The notes under the pieces were generated by a model that made no database searches, was not told where the DNA came from, and saw only the letters and a program-made list of their open reading frames with translations. 64,000 nucleotides of DNA, taken from Vibrio nitrifigilis (GTDB lineage: Bacteria > Pseudomonadota > Gammaproteobacteria > Enterobacterales > Vibrionaceae). Of the stretch, positions 35,313 to 44,309 are shown piece by piece. Each line of letters opens with the position of its first letter. Position 1 is the first letter of the stretch. Where the stretch lies: NCBI RefSeq assembly GCF_015686695.1, contig NZ_JADPMR010000001.1, positions 1,426,001 through 1,490,000 on the forward strand, given 5' to 3'. A program made the translations under genes and the position numbers.

Positions 35313-36299
35313 ATGAAAAAATTTACAAAAATAATGGGTAAATCAATAGCTGCTGGCGGTTTGTTAGCAACAGCCATGACGATGTCTACTGCCGTACAAG
35401 CGGCACAGGATAAAAACATTATTCTGTTACAACCAACAGAAGAGTGTACGTATTGTGCAGATTACAAACGCTTTTTTGCCAAAGATGCCAAAGCCGCTGG
35501 CTTAAATTACGAAATCACTACGAGTGTGTTTGATCCATCAAACCAAGCAAACCAAGTGGAACAAGCTATTTCCAAAAAACCAGATGCAATTGTGTTGTGG
35601 CCGGTCGATGTGAATGCATTAATTCCTTCAATGCGGAAGATTAAAAAAGCGGGGATTCCTCTGGTTATCAGTGATGCGATGCCAAATGAGTATTCAAAAC
35701 CGTTTTGGGATGTATACACTGGCGGTAACAGTGAGGCTATTGGCCGTGAATCAGCTAAAGCGATGGTTGCTGCATTTAAGGCGAAAGGTTATGGCGATAA
35801 AGGGCAGATCTTCGCGATTACTGGCACACCTGGTGCGCCAACCAGCTTAGGGCGTATGAAAGGATTTACCGAAGAGTTACATAAGTTGGCACCAGGAATT
35901 AAAGTTGTTGGAAAACAATCAGGTAACTGGGATCAAAACGTGTCAATGACAGCGGCATCTTCTTTCTTTACTCGCTACGGAGATAAGGTGCAGGGGGTTT
36001 ATGCGGTCGAAGATTTGATGATGGCTGGGGTTATCGTCGCAGCAGAGCGCTCAGGTATTGATCCGAAGAAACTGGCATTGGTAGGCGTAGGCTGTGAAGT
36101 AACAGGCTATAACAACATCAAAAATGGTAAGCAGTTTGCGACCGTATTGTCTGATGCATACAGCGATGCAAAATATGCCGTTGATGCAGTGGTAAAACTG
36201 CTTGATGGTGTGAAGCAAGATAAATATCGCTATATTCCTAATCCAATGATTACCAATCAAAATCTTAACGAGTGTAACTTAGCTGACACTAAAGCTTAG
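35313..36299 (+). CDS. Periplasmic sugar-type binding protein (Peripla_BP_4) with four Cys
   Basis: A 328-residue binding protein with signal peptide (MKKFTKIMGKSIAAGGLLAT..., cleavage near VQAA). Two Rossmann-like lobes; QANQVEQAISKKPDAIVLWPVD and IPLVISDAMPN are typical of pentose/hexose-binding proteins. Four Cys remain in the mature chain: two in EECTYC, one in GVGCEV and one in LNECN. Disulfides in the periplasm are likely and differ from RbsB, which has none. The substrate cannot be told from sequence. Confidence 0.9.
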   Translation: MKKFTKIMGKSIAAGGLLATAMTMSTAVQAAQDKNIILLQPTEECTYCADYKRFFAKDAKAAGLNYEITTSVFDPSNQANQVEQAISKKPDAIVLWPVDVNALIPSMRKIKKAGIPLVISDAMPNEYSKPFWDVYTGGNSEAIGRESAKAMVAAFKAKGYGDKGQIFAITGTPGAPTSLGRMKGFTEELHKLAPGIKVVGKQSGNWDQNVSMTAASSFFTRYGDKVQGVYAVEDLMMAGVIVAAERSGIDPKKLALVGVGCEVTGYNNIKNGKQFATVLSDAYSDAKYAVDAVVKLLDGVKQDKYRYIPNPMITNQNLNECNLADTKA

Positions 36300-36316
36300 T
36301 AATGCGTTAAAGTATA

Positions 36317-36354
36317 AAAGGGCGACCGTTCATTTGAACTGTCGCCCTTTTTAT
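36317..36354 (+). terminator. Terminator after the ribose-type importer operon
   Basis: AAAGGGCGAC-c-GTTC, loop ATTT, GAAC-t-GTCGCCCTTT followed by TTATT. A long stem with one mismatch; bidirectional in form, also serving the AraC gene on the other strand. Confidence 0.9.
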
Positions 36355-36379
36355 TGGGTAAATGATAATGAAAAATTAA

Positions 36380-37309
36380 TTATTCGATTAACGATTTAGG
36401 TGACACACTAAAACGTTGACGAAAGCTGCGGCTAAAATGGGATAAATCCTTAAAACCAAACTGGTAAGCTGCTTCGGTCACATTCCTCACTTTTCCTAAA
36501 CTGAGCGCATTATAGGCGGCTGAAAGGCGTTGAGATTGAAGCCATTGGCGAGGTGTTTCCCCTGTTTCAGCAAAGAGACGAGAGAGGGTTCGAGTCGAGA
36601 TATTTTGCGCTTTTGCGATGGTGTCTAACGATAAGTTTTCATCCGCAAGATGTGCTCTTATATAAGATTTTATTTGCTCTAAGTGACTATCATTGAGGGC
36701 AGGGACTGACGTCGTACTCACCGCTTGAGTCAGGGCTGTCGTCATCATTTCTAACGCTGGTTTAATCAGCTCATCATTGACAATCAGCTCTGGCGATGTG
36801 GCAATTAAATGGCTTTCATTCACAAGCGAACGCATGAGTCGATTATAAATCGAATGAGTGGGAATGATGTTTCCTCCAATTGTATCGATATTAGCGACTT
36901 TTGCTTGAATGATCGGACGCGGAAGACGTATTAACGTTGCCTTATAGGCCTCTTTATAGCGAAAAGAATAGGGCCGACCAGAGTCATAAATTAAAATATC
37001 TCCTACAGATTGCCGAACTTGACGGCCATTTTGTTCAAAATAACCACTGCCCTCGGTCATTATTGAAACGAAGATATCATCTCGATCAATCAGGTTTAGA
37101 TCAGATTTACGGCGATCATAATCAATAGCGTCTGATGTGACATCGCTGATTTCTGAACAACCAAATTCTGCCACTGATGTGGTGGCATTAAATTCGTTCA
37201 AACTAGGAATTTTACCTAAACATGGGGCGTAACATTGAAATACAACATCATTCCAATAATCAAATCGTTCTTTAGATTGAATGTTATCGGTTGAAAATAT
37301 GTGGTTCAT
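36380..37309 (-). CDS. AraC-family regulator (AraC_binding_2 type)
   Basis: A 309-residue regulator close in layout to that at 26252: KERFDYWNDVVFQCYAPC at the N terminus, VGDILIYDSGRPYSFRYKE in the sensor domain, and an HTH pair (LSLDTIAKAQNISTRTLSRLF; NVTEAAYQFGFKDLSHFSRSFRQRF). Converges on the importer operon. It probably regulates the neighbouring importer or the cyclase/EamA unit. Confidence 0.88.
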   Translation of the reverse strand: MNHIFSTDNIQSKERFDYWNDVVFQCYAPCLGKIPSLNEFNATTSVAEFGCSEISDVTSDAIDYDRRKSDLNLIDRDDIFVSIMTEGSGYFEQNGRQVRQSVGDILIYDSGRPYSFRYKEAYKATLIRLPRPIIQAKVANIDTIGGNIIPTHSIYNRLMRSLVNESHLIATSPELIVNDELIKPALEMMTTALTQAVSTTSVPALNDSHLEQIKSYIRAHLADENLSLDTIAKAQNISTRTLSRLFAETGETPRQWLQSQRLSAAYNALSLGKVRNVTEAAYQFGFKDLSHFSRSFRQRFSVSPKSLIE

Positions 37310-37625
37310 GAAACACCTCTTATGCTTAATGCCTATGCAGAAAATTAAGCAAAATTGATGCCGTTTTATTAGTGTTTTATTTGAAAATAAAATATATAAC
37401 TAATTGTTTTTATTGTATTAAATAATTAATATTTTTCTATTTTGTTGTTGTGGTAATTAATGTGGTATTAATGATTGTTTTTGGTGCAAAAGATGCATTA
37501 AATTGAGGATTTATTATAAAAAGAGTAAAGTTTTGCGCTTTTTTTGTGCAGTGACTTATAGAGAAAAATAAGGATAAAAAAGCCCAAGTAGACTACTCGG
37601 GCTAAGCAATATTAACGGATCGTAT
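37310..37625. other. 315-bp AT-rich gap
   Basis: No gene is supported. It holds the promoter side of the AraC gene and, at 37574-37603, the terminator of the minus-strand cyclase unit. The middle is strongly AT-rich with TAATTAAT-like runs. Confidence 0.5.
37574..37603 (-). terminator. Terminator after the cyclase gene
   Basis: On the minus strand AGCCCGAGTAG then TCTACTTGGGCT followed by TTTTTTATCC. One mismatch in an 11-bp stem; T-run present. Confidence 0.85.
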
Positions 37626-38309
37626 TTAGTATACAGCGGCAAAAACGCGAGCTGGGAAACTCGCCATTGGTACGCGTGGTGGAACCGCAGAAAGATATGC
37701 ATTCTTACCTTCAATGGCAGAGATATTGGTCATATCTTCGCAAATAACAACACCATTACTCAACAAAATGTTGTGAACAGGTATAGCGGCCCCTGGGTTG
37801 TTAATGTTGTCTACCAGTGGAGAGTCAATACCTACCAACGCAGCGCCTTGTGCGACGAGGTATTCAGCTGCTTGATTAGATAAATAAGGGCAGTTTTCAC
37901 CGTAGGCTTCTGTGTTGAAATACTGAGAATGTTTGCTATTTAGAAGCACTGCGCATCCTTTTATATCTAAACCAGAAAAATCTTCAATATCGAAAAAGAT
38001 GCGGTTGTCGGGTTTATTGACGACAACCACAGGAAGGTTAACCAGTTTTTCTAATGGGTAGTCACAGATTTTGTGTCCATTTGGATCTTCATGGAAGGGC
38101 GAGTCGATGTATGTACCAGAGATCCCAAAGATATTTAAACCATCAATGAGTGCGTTATTTTCGAAGCGCGGCAGGTGTTCGTACACATCAACATGACTCA
38201 TCCCTGGGTAGGTTTGCATGCCGTGTTCGATTTGATGATTTAACTCAATAAACTCTTTAATCGGTGTAGGTTTAACAACTTGGGTTGTCGTGGTATCGAT
38301 AACAGTCAT
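37626..38309 (-). CDS. Cyclase-family (kynurenine formamidase-like) hydrolase
   Basis: A 227-residue metal hydrolase. The cyclase signature HxxTHxDxPxH appears as GISGTYIDSPFHEDPNGH (about residues 59-76): Asp and His are kept, but the usual first THxD His is replaced by Tyr. LNSKHSQYFNTEAYGENCPYLSN and GIDSPLVDNI fit the later conserved parts. ATG 38307-38309 follows AAGGAC; the frame reads 12 codons further upstream. Co-oriented with and 57 bp downstream of the EamA transporter, so probably one operon. Confidence 0.85.
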   Translation of the reverse strand: MTVIDTTTTQVVKPTPIKEFIELNHQIEHGMQTYPGMSHVDVYEHLPRFENNALIDGLNIFGISGTYIDSPFHEDPNGHKICDYPLEKLVNLPVVVVNKPDNRIFFDIEDFSGLDIKGCAVLLNSKHSQYFNTEAYGENCPYLSNQAAEYLVAQGAALVGIDSPLVDNINNPGAAIPVHNILLSNGVVICEDMTNISAIEGKNAYLSAVPPRVPMASFPARVFAAVY

Positions 38310-38366
38310 AGTGATGTCCTTTTCAAGCAGGATAGTGCTGAGCAATCAGCTCAACACTAATTGGGT

Positions 38367-39290
38367 TTATAACGAGCTAGTAGAAGGTTGTCGTTTTTTG
38401 AAAAACTTCGTTATATCCACTTCAGATAAAATAATAGAAAGAATGATGATCGCCGTTGCAAATAGGCCGACAGAGGTGACGGATTGATCGTAAAACAGAG
38501 CTGCCGTGATCATAGAGGCCACTGGTACGACAGACACACAAATACCGGCCGATGCTGATGAAATCTTGGTCACGCCTTTGAAGAAAAACATATACGGAAC
38601 AGCCCACACGAATACGCCGTAATAGATCATAATCGCGATATTATTGCCTGTGAGTGACGAAATGGAATAGTTTTGCAACTCAGATATCGTCATCGGTATT
38701 GAGAACACCAATCCAGTCAGGCATACGCCAGCCGCCATCGACATTGGTTTTAGTGAACACTGCAGTTTGCCAGCTAAAACAATATTTAAAGCGTTAGATA
38801 AGGTAGACAGCAGTAAAAAGATTAGACCTAGTGCCGTTGTATTACCGCTATTTCCCCCTGAAGGCAACGAGATAACGACCACACTCACAATCGCCAAAAT
38901 AACGGATAAAGCGACACTAAATGTGAGTTTTTCGCGAAAAAAAAGTGTCGAAATAACGACAACGAATGCAGGAGCTGCACTGGTAATCACCGAGGCAGTG
39001 GTTGCTGAGGTGGAAGGCAAACCGTAAAGCAAAAAAACACTGTAAAGCACTGCGCCTAACAAAGAGAGTATTGCCACAATTCCCCAATCTTTCATACTGA
39101 TTTTAAACCAGTTAGTTTTTTCTGATTTGATAGTAATAGGGAGTAGAAATAAAAAACCGATTGCAAAGGTAATGCTAGTGAACGTCCAAGTCGGTACTTC
39201 TTCCATTGCTTGCTGCGCAATCGGATAACTCGAACCCACCAGAACAAAACAGAGTGCCACATAAATGAGGCCGATTAATTTGCTCGACAT
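38367..39290 (-). CDS. EamA/DMT-family transporter
   Basis: A 307-residue inner-membrane protein with ten hydrophobic helices in two EamA repeats (about residues 5-140 and 150-290). The first repeat includes the PIAQQAMEEVPTWTF segment. Family members export amino acids, metabolites or drugs. ATG 39288-39290 follows AAGGAAG. Divergent from the AraC regulator at 39789, which probably controls it. Confidence 0.9.
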   Translation of the reverse strand: MSSKLIGLIYVALCFVLVGSSYPIAQQAMEEVPTWTFTSITFAIGFLFLLPITIKSEKTNWFKISMKDWGIVAILSLLGAVLYSVFLLYGLPSTSATTASVITSAAPAFVVVISTLFFREKLTFSVALSVILAIVSVVVISLPSGGNSGNTTALGLIFLLLSTLSNALNIVLAGKLQCSLKPMSMAAGVCLTGLVFSIPMTISELQNYSISSLTGNNIAIMIYYGVFVWAVPYMFFFKGVTKISSASAGICVSVVPVASMITAALFYDQSVTSVGLFATAIIILSIILSEVDITKFFKKRQPSTSSL

Positions 39291-39788
39291 AATTGCTTCC
39301 TTGTCTTATTGCCGCATCCTGCGGTCTGCCCATTGAAAAGTATTATCAATGATATTTTTCATGGTGATGAGCGATAAACAGTTCGCTCATCGATAAATCT
39401 AATAACTAAGGTATAACTGGACGCTACGGCGTGCTTGTCTAAAAAAGCGCGATTTTTTGACTGATTAGGAACTGATATGAGTTTTAGTGCATTTCAACAT
39501 AAAATGTTAGCTTTTCAGTGCATGAACTTGGTGCGGCAATATAAATGGTTGCACCATGCTGGTTTGTTAGGTGTTTGTTTTAAATGATCCCTCATTATTA
39601 TTGAACATAATATTATATTTTTTGCTTGTCTGAGAACGACAACCTGTTTTTTCAAAAGGACAGTTTTTTTGCTTAAGACACCAAAATTAAGTCGGTAAAC
39701 CTATTTCTAATCTGTAGGCAGTTTAGGCACGTAACTTGCTCCCACCACATGTAGTTATGCCAAGATTGAGCAAAAGAAGGATACGAGA
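39291..39788. other. 500-bp divergent control region between EamA and AraC
   Basis: No gene is supported. It contains two direct repeats, listed separately, and probably the promoters for both directions. Confidence 0.5.
39486..39523 (+). promoter_or_regulatory. Direct repeats AGTGCAT, 31 bp apart
   Basis: AGTGCAT at 39486-39492 and 39517-39523, each preceded by TTTT(A/C) and followed by AAC within 7 bp. Spacing equals about three helical turns. Direct-repeat half-sites at helical spacing suit an AraC-type activator such as the adjacent gene product. Inferred. Confidence 0.4.
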
Positions 39789-40739
39789 ATGATGGATAAA
39801 AGATTTGATACTGCAGCGATCAATTTTGAACGTTGGCGTTCGATTGCTACGGATGCGATCATTCCTCTTCATTATGAATGTGATAGAGAGTCAAACTTTT
39901 CTGGTATTTTGAGTGCTCACCCAGTCGGTAAACTTCAGGTTGCCCACCTAAAAGCTTCACCTCATTCTGTGCAGCGTTCACCGCGGCTTATCCATCATGC
40001 ACGTCACGATCAATTGGTGTTTAATTGGTTGCTAAACGGGCAATGTCACGTCGAGCAGGATGATAACCGTAATCGGGTTAATCAAGGTGCCATGTGGCTA
40101 TGTGACGCGAGTCGTCAGTATCAATTAGAATTTCCTCAGACTTTTGATCTGGTCAGTATTGTTTTGCCCAAAGAAGGGATTAAACCGTACTTTTCAGATT
40201 TATCTCAACTGGTCTCACTTGATCTCAGTCAGCGTAGCGAAATGGCATCATTTGTTAGCGCGCATCTCCAGTTATTAACGCAAACGTCGCAGTTCAGTTC
40301 TCCCCTTGTTGTTGAAAAAGTCACCCGGCATACGATTGATTTGCTCGTGAGTTTGTTTGCTGAAACGCTTTCTGAGCAAAAACATCACTTAACCCATAGT
40401 AAAGCGAGCATTGTTGTGCGCGTTAAACAATATATTGATCACCATGCGATGGATGCGGAATTAACGGGGCAAGAAGTGGCAGATCAAATTGGTGTTTCAA
40501 CACGTTACATCAATCAACTTTTGAGTGAAGAAGGGTTATCGCTAAGCCGTTTGATTTGGCACGATCGAGTGCTTAAATCGGCGGAGTTACTGCAGGATAA
40601 TCAGAATACCCATCGCAGTATTTCGGATATTGCATATACCACAGGCTTTAATGATGTGGCCCATTTTAGTCGTACCTTCAAAAAGCATTTTGCGGTTACA
40701 CCGTCTCAATACCGTCGCCAAATTAATAATCCGCTTTAA
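39789..40739 (+). CDS. AraC-family regulator (helix-turn-helix_18)
   Basis: A 316-residue regulator of a different subfamily from the two others: N-terminal cupin-like domain with HYECDRESNFSGIL and QDDNRNRVNQGAMWLCDASRQY (similar to AraC_binding_2/FeaR type), C-terminal HTH pair (LTGQEVADQIGVSTRYINQLL; SISDIAYTTGFNDVAHFSRTFKKHFAVTPSQYRR). AGGA precedes ATGATG at 39789/39792; either ATG is possible. Divergent from the EamA/cyclase operon. Confidence 0.88.
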   Translation: MMDKRFDTAAINFERWRSIATDAIIPLHYECDRESNFSGILSAHPVGKLQVAHLKASPHSVQRSPRLIHHARHDQLVFNWLLNGQCHVEQDDNRNRVNQGAMWLCDASRQYQLEFPQTFDLVSIVLPKEGIKPYFSDLSQLVSLDLSQRSEMASFVSAHLQLLTQTSQFSSPLVVEKVTRHTIDLLVSLFAETLSEQKHHLTHSKASIVVRVKQYIDHHAMDAELTGQEVADQIGVSTRYINQLLSEEGLSLSRLIWHDRVLKSAELLQDNQNTHRSISDIAYTTGFNDVAHFSRTFKKHFAVTPSQYRRQINNPL

Positions 40740-40746
40740 ACAAGAA

Positions 40747-40785
40747 AAGCCCACTTATCTGGCACGGAAAAGTGGGCTTGATGTT
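40747..40785. terminator. Bidirectional terminator between AraC and DUF4168 genes
   Basis: AAGCCCACTT, 13-nt loop, AAGTGGGCTT. On the minus strand it is followed by TTCTTGTTT; on the plus strand by GATGTTT. The 10-bp stem is perfect. Confidence 0.75.
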
Positions 40786-40822
40786 TATCGATATGAACTA
40801 AATGTCATTAAGGACGTTATAA

Positions 40823-40832
40823 GGACAGGCAC
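40823..40832 (+). repeat. Isolated REP-like unit
   Basis: GGACAGGCAC, same core as beside the RAYT, preceded by ATAA. Between the terminator and the DUF4168 gene. Confidence 0.55.
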
Positions 40833-40880
40833 TGTTCGTTGAGGAGTCTTTTGAGAGGATAACCTCACAAAGATGACCAG

Positions 40881-41261
40881 TTAGCCTGCTTTCTGTAGTT
40901 GTGAAATACGCGAGCGCAGATCTTTATCCGTTTGTAGTGCGCGAGCGATCTTGTTGTAGTCTTGCACAGATAAGCCAGTGTCTTTCACCGCTTTTACCAT
41001 GCTTTCATTGGCTTGTTGTTGAATTTTTTGTGCTGCATTTTGATCTTTAGTTTGGCCCAGTTTCGAAATCGCACTTTGGCGAATCGAATTTACCGATTTT
41101 TCTGCTTCAACAAAAAGCGAGAGTTCCTTATCAGAAACTTTCACATTTTGCGCTTGAGTTTGAGCCTGTGGCTGCGCTGTTTGTTGACCGGCAGCCAGTG
41201 CTGACGTTGAAACGCCTGCGCCTAGTGCGGTTACGAGTGCTACGAGCGCTAATTTACGCAT
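40881..41261 (-). CDS. DUF4168 secreted protein
   Basis: A 126-residue protein with a signal peptide (MRKLALVALVTALGAGVSTSA, cleavage near ALA), a Gln-rich linker and a helical DUF4168 domain (about residues 43-125; VSDKELSLFVEAEKSVNSI, DTGLSVQDYNKIARAL). The family is periplasmic and of unknown function. ATG 41259-41261 follows AAGGAGC. Single-gene unit. Confidence 0.88.
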   Translation of the reverse strand: MRKLALVALVTALGAGVSTSALAAGQQTAQPQAQTQAQNVKVSDKELSLFVEAEKSVNSIRQSAISKLGQTKDQNAAQKIQQQANESMVKAVKDTGLSVQDYNKIARALQTDKDLRSRISQLQKAG

Positions 41262-41497
41262 GATGTGCTCCTTTCTGAAGGTTTTTCTAAATGTCCCTTA
41301 CTACATAGCGAGAAGCATGCCAATTTTTCTATTTTTATTAACCTATTGTTTTATTTGAGTTATTTTTCAATGTAAATTCTAGGCTAAATTTTGTCGGATG
41401 ATTTGTGTTTACTTGTGTCACCCTTTAACCTGACTTGTGTGACATAAAGATACACATAATCAAAAAGGCACAGTTAACGTGTCGCTGAGGGGGAGAT

Positions 41498-42946
41498 TTG
41501 GCAAAACGCAGACGCTTAACGCTCACTATGCGTATGTTATTACTGGTGTTTATCCCGCTGTGGGCTCTGTCGGCAGCCTCTATAGGTATCGGTACCTATT
41601 ACATGGCTGAGCAGCAGACTCGTAAGTTAAAGGATGATATTAAATTGATCGCTCGCGCGATTCGGGTGCCGATTGGCGAAGCGATTGAAAAAGGCGATCT
41701 TGAAACCGTGCAGCGCACATTAGATGCCGTGTTCTCTATTGGGCAAGTTTACGGCGCATCTGTCTATAACAAGAATGGTGAACGTATTGCCGCCGCTGGT
41801 ATTGCCCGCCATGACAACGATGATAATCCTTTAGCTGAAAAAATGCTTAAAGTTGGAGAAGATGGGGATGCCTATCAACACCAAGCGGGTCGGCGTGTTT
41901 ATTCTCACTTTGTTCCAATCACTGGGCCTAATGGTCAGTTGCCTACGATGGTGGAAGTGACGCGCAAAGCCAGCGACTTTTCTACCTCAGTTGATCGCAT
42001 TGCGTATTGGGCATGGGGCAGTTGGGGATTAGTTGGATTGATGACGTTAGCGATCGTATTGTTCGGCTATCGGCAAGCGGTAGGTCGAGAAATGACTCGT
42101 TTAATCAATGTGATGGGGGAAGTTGGGCGTGGCAAGTTAACCCAGCGCGCAGCTGATAATGGCTCGACTGAAATGGCTAAAATCGCAAAGGCATTTAACC
42201 AAATGCTTGATGATATAGAGTCTGCCCAGCAAGAAATCAAAGCGCATCAAGCGCATGAAATCGCCCTCAATCAGCAACTTGAACGACAAGAACGGATGGC
42301 AGCATTGGGTCGTTTAGTTAGTGGTATTGCCCATGAACTTGGTGCGCCACTGAATGTGATTGACGGCCGAGCGCGCCGCTTAGCAAGATTAGATAGTGAC
42401 CCGAAAGGTCAACATGAGCTAGATGCAATTCGAGGCCAAGTGGGAAGACTTACCCGTATTGTTCGCCAATTACTTGATTTCTCGCGAGGTGGATTGCAGC
42501 GAGAATGGCTAAGACTAGCCCCATTAATTGAAAGTGCGATTGAATCGGTCAACTATGAGCAGCAGAGTGCGCAGCCCAATTTTAACGTGTCTGTCCCCGA
42601 AAATATCAAAGTATATATTGACCAAGCTCGCTTTGAGTTGGTGCTGGTTAATTTGCTGCGTAATGCCTGCCAAGCGGCTCAGGCACAGGTGGGGGTGGAA
42701 TATCATCACGCTGACGGCAAGTGGCAGCTTTCTATTTGGGATGATGGAGAGGGGATTAAAGGTGACATCAATCCTGAGCAGTTATTAGAACCATTTTTCA
42801 CCACTAAACCCAAAGGGAAAGGAACAGGGTTAGGTTTGGCTATTGTCCATAATGTGGTGCATGACCATGGCGGAGAGATGACCTTTTCACATGCAGAACA
42901 AGGTGGGTTACAAGTCACATTGAACTTTCCCGAGGAGTTAACGTAA
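41498..42946 (+). CDS. Membrane sensor histidine kinase
   Basis: A 482-residue kinase: helix 1 (about residues 13-33), a periplasmic sensor domain with double-Cache-like character, helix 2 (about 170-192), HAMP linker (to about 245), HisKA with phospho-acceptor His279 in SGIAHELGAPLNV, and an HATPase_c domain with N box (NLLRNACQAA), G1 (WDDGEGI) and G2 (GKGTGLGLAI). The start is TTG 41498, with GGGGGAG just upstream; ATG 41531 is an alternative. Ends in TAATG at the start of the regulator gene, so the two are coupled. Signal unknown. Confidence 0.93.
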   Translation: MAKRRRLTLTMRMLLLVFIPLWALSAASIGIGTYYMAEQQTRKLKDDIKLIARAIRVPIGEAIEKGDLETVQRTLDAVFSIGQVYGASVYNKNGERIAAAGIARHDNDDNPLAEKMLKVGEDGDAYQHQAGRRVYSHFVPITGPNGQLPTMVEVTRKASDFSTSVDRIAYWAWGSWGLVGLMTLAIVLFGYRQAVGREMTRLINVMGEVGRGKLTQRAADNGSTEMAKIAKAFNQMLDDIESAQQEIKAHQAHEIALNQQLERQERMAALGRLVSGIAHELGAPLNVIDGRARRLARLDSDPKGQHELDAIRGQVGRLTRIVRQLLDFSRGGLQREWLRLAPLIESAIESVNYEQQSAQPNFNVSVPENIKVYIDQARFELVLVNLLRNACQAAQAQVGVEYHHADGKWQLSIWDDGEGIKGDINPEQLLEPFFTTKPKGKGTGLGLAIVHNVVHDHGGEMTFSHAEQGGLQVTLNFPEELT

Positions 42947-44286
42947 TGAATATATTATTGATTGAAGATGATCAAGATCTTGCTGAACTCTTATATGAAG
43001 AGTTAGAAGGTGAAGGGTATAAAGTGACAGCAGTGGTATCGGTCGAAGAGGCGCTACCAAAGCTGGAACAGAATACATATGATCTGGTTATCTCAGATCT
43101 GCGGTTACCTGGGCGTAATGGCATGACATTGGTGCCCGAACTTAAAGCGCTTAACCATCCCCCAGCTATTTTACTTATTACGGCGTTCGGCTCAGTAAAT
43201 CAGGCGGTACAAGCGTTAAAAGCCGGGGCGGATGACTTTCTGACCAAACCGTTTGATATGGACCACTGCCTAATGACCGTACACCGTTTATTAGATCATC
43301 GCCAATTAAAGCATCGTGCGCAAGGTGAACAATTTTGTGGCATGTTAGGGGAAAGTGCAGCGATGCAGCATTTGTTTACCAATATCAAACAAATTTCAAG
43401 AGCAGACGGTCCAGTGTTAATTTTGGGAGAAAGCGGGACGGGGAAAGAGCTGGTCGCTCGCGCTATACATCAGCAGAGTGAGCGGCACTCTGGGCCATTT
43501 TTGGCGGTTAACTGCGCAGGGATTCCCAGCGAATTATTAGAAAGTGAATTTTTTGGTCATGCCGCGGGGGCGTATACCGGGGCGCAAAAGGCGCGCCAAG
43601 GGTTACTACGCGAAGCTCAAGGAGGCACGTTGCTGTTAGATGAAATTGGTGAAATGCCACCAGCGCTACAAGCTAAATTATTGCGCGTGTTACAAGAAGG
43701 CACGATTCGTCCGGTCGGCAGTGATAAAGAAATATCGGTTGATGTGCGCATTGTTGCGGCGACGCATCGTGATTTAGAAGCCAACGTTGCTGCAGGAGAC
43801 TTTCGGGAAGATCTCTTTTTCCGTTTGGAAACATTCACGCTGCAAGTTCCGCCTCTTCGCGACCGGGGCGATGATATCGCGCTGCTTGCCAGACATTTTC
43901 TTGCCAGTCAGCAGCGTGCAGGCAAAACCCAAGCGCGCCAACTTAGCCATTCAGCTTGGCAACAATTGCTGAACTATCCGTTTCCGGGCAATGTGCGTGA
44001 ATTACAAAATGCCATGGAACGAGCGGCGATTTTCTGTGAAGGAGAAGAAATTTTGCCCGAGCATCTACCTAAGCGTTTACGTAGCGCTCAGGCAGACGGT
44101 CCTGTCGGCTTGTTTGATTCCTTAACATCAGGTTCTTTGCCACCGATGCAAAAGATCCAACAAGATTATGTGGACTACGTATTAGACAAAACTGAGGGCA
44201 ATAAAGCGCAGGCTGCTGATATTCTCGGCGTGACTCGTCGCACCTTATACCGCTGGTTAGAGGACATGCATCCTAAAACATCTTAA
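42946..44286 (+). CDS. Sigma-54-dependent response regulator (NtrC family)
   Basis: A 446-residue activator: receiver domain (1-120) with acceptor Asp51 in VISDLRLPG, a central AAA+ domain with Walker A GESGTGKE (about 163-170) and LLLDEIGEMP Walker B, and a C-terminal Fis-type HTH (DKTEGNKAQAADILGVTRRTLYRWL). The sigma-54 contact loop reads GAYTGA rather than GAFTGA, a tolerated Tyr variant. Cognate of the kinase before it; targets must have -24/-12 promoters, and none is obvious in the window. Confidence 0.94.
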   Translation: MNILLIEDDQDLAELLYEELEGEGYKVTAVVSVEEALPKLEQNTYDLVISDLRLPGRNGMTLVPELKALNHPPAILLITAFGSVNQAVQALKAGADDFLTKPFDMDHCLMTVHRLLDHRQLKHRAQGEQFCGMLGESAAMQHLFTNIKQISRADGPVLILGESGTGKELVARAIHQQSERHSGPFLAVNCAGIPSELLESEFFGHAAGAYTGAQKARQGLLREAQGGTLLLDEIGEMPPALQAKLLRVLQEGTIRPVGSDKEISVDVRIVAATHRDLEANVAAGDFREDLFFRLETFTLQVPPLRDRGDDIALLARHFLASQQRAGKTQARQLSHSAWQQLLNYPFPGNVRELQNAMERAAIFCEGEEILPEHLPKRLRSAQADGPVGLFDSLTSGSLPPMQKIQQDYVDYVLDKTEGNKAQAADILGVTRRTLYRWLEDMHPKTS

Positions 44287-44309
44287 TTACCCGTTAAGTT
44301 TTGCAATGC

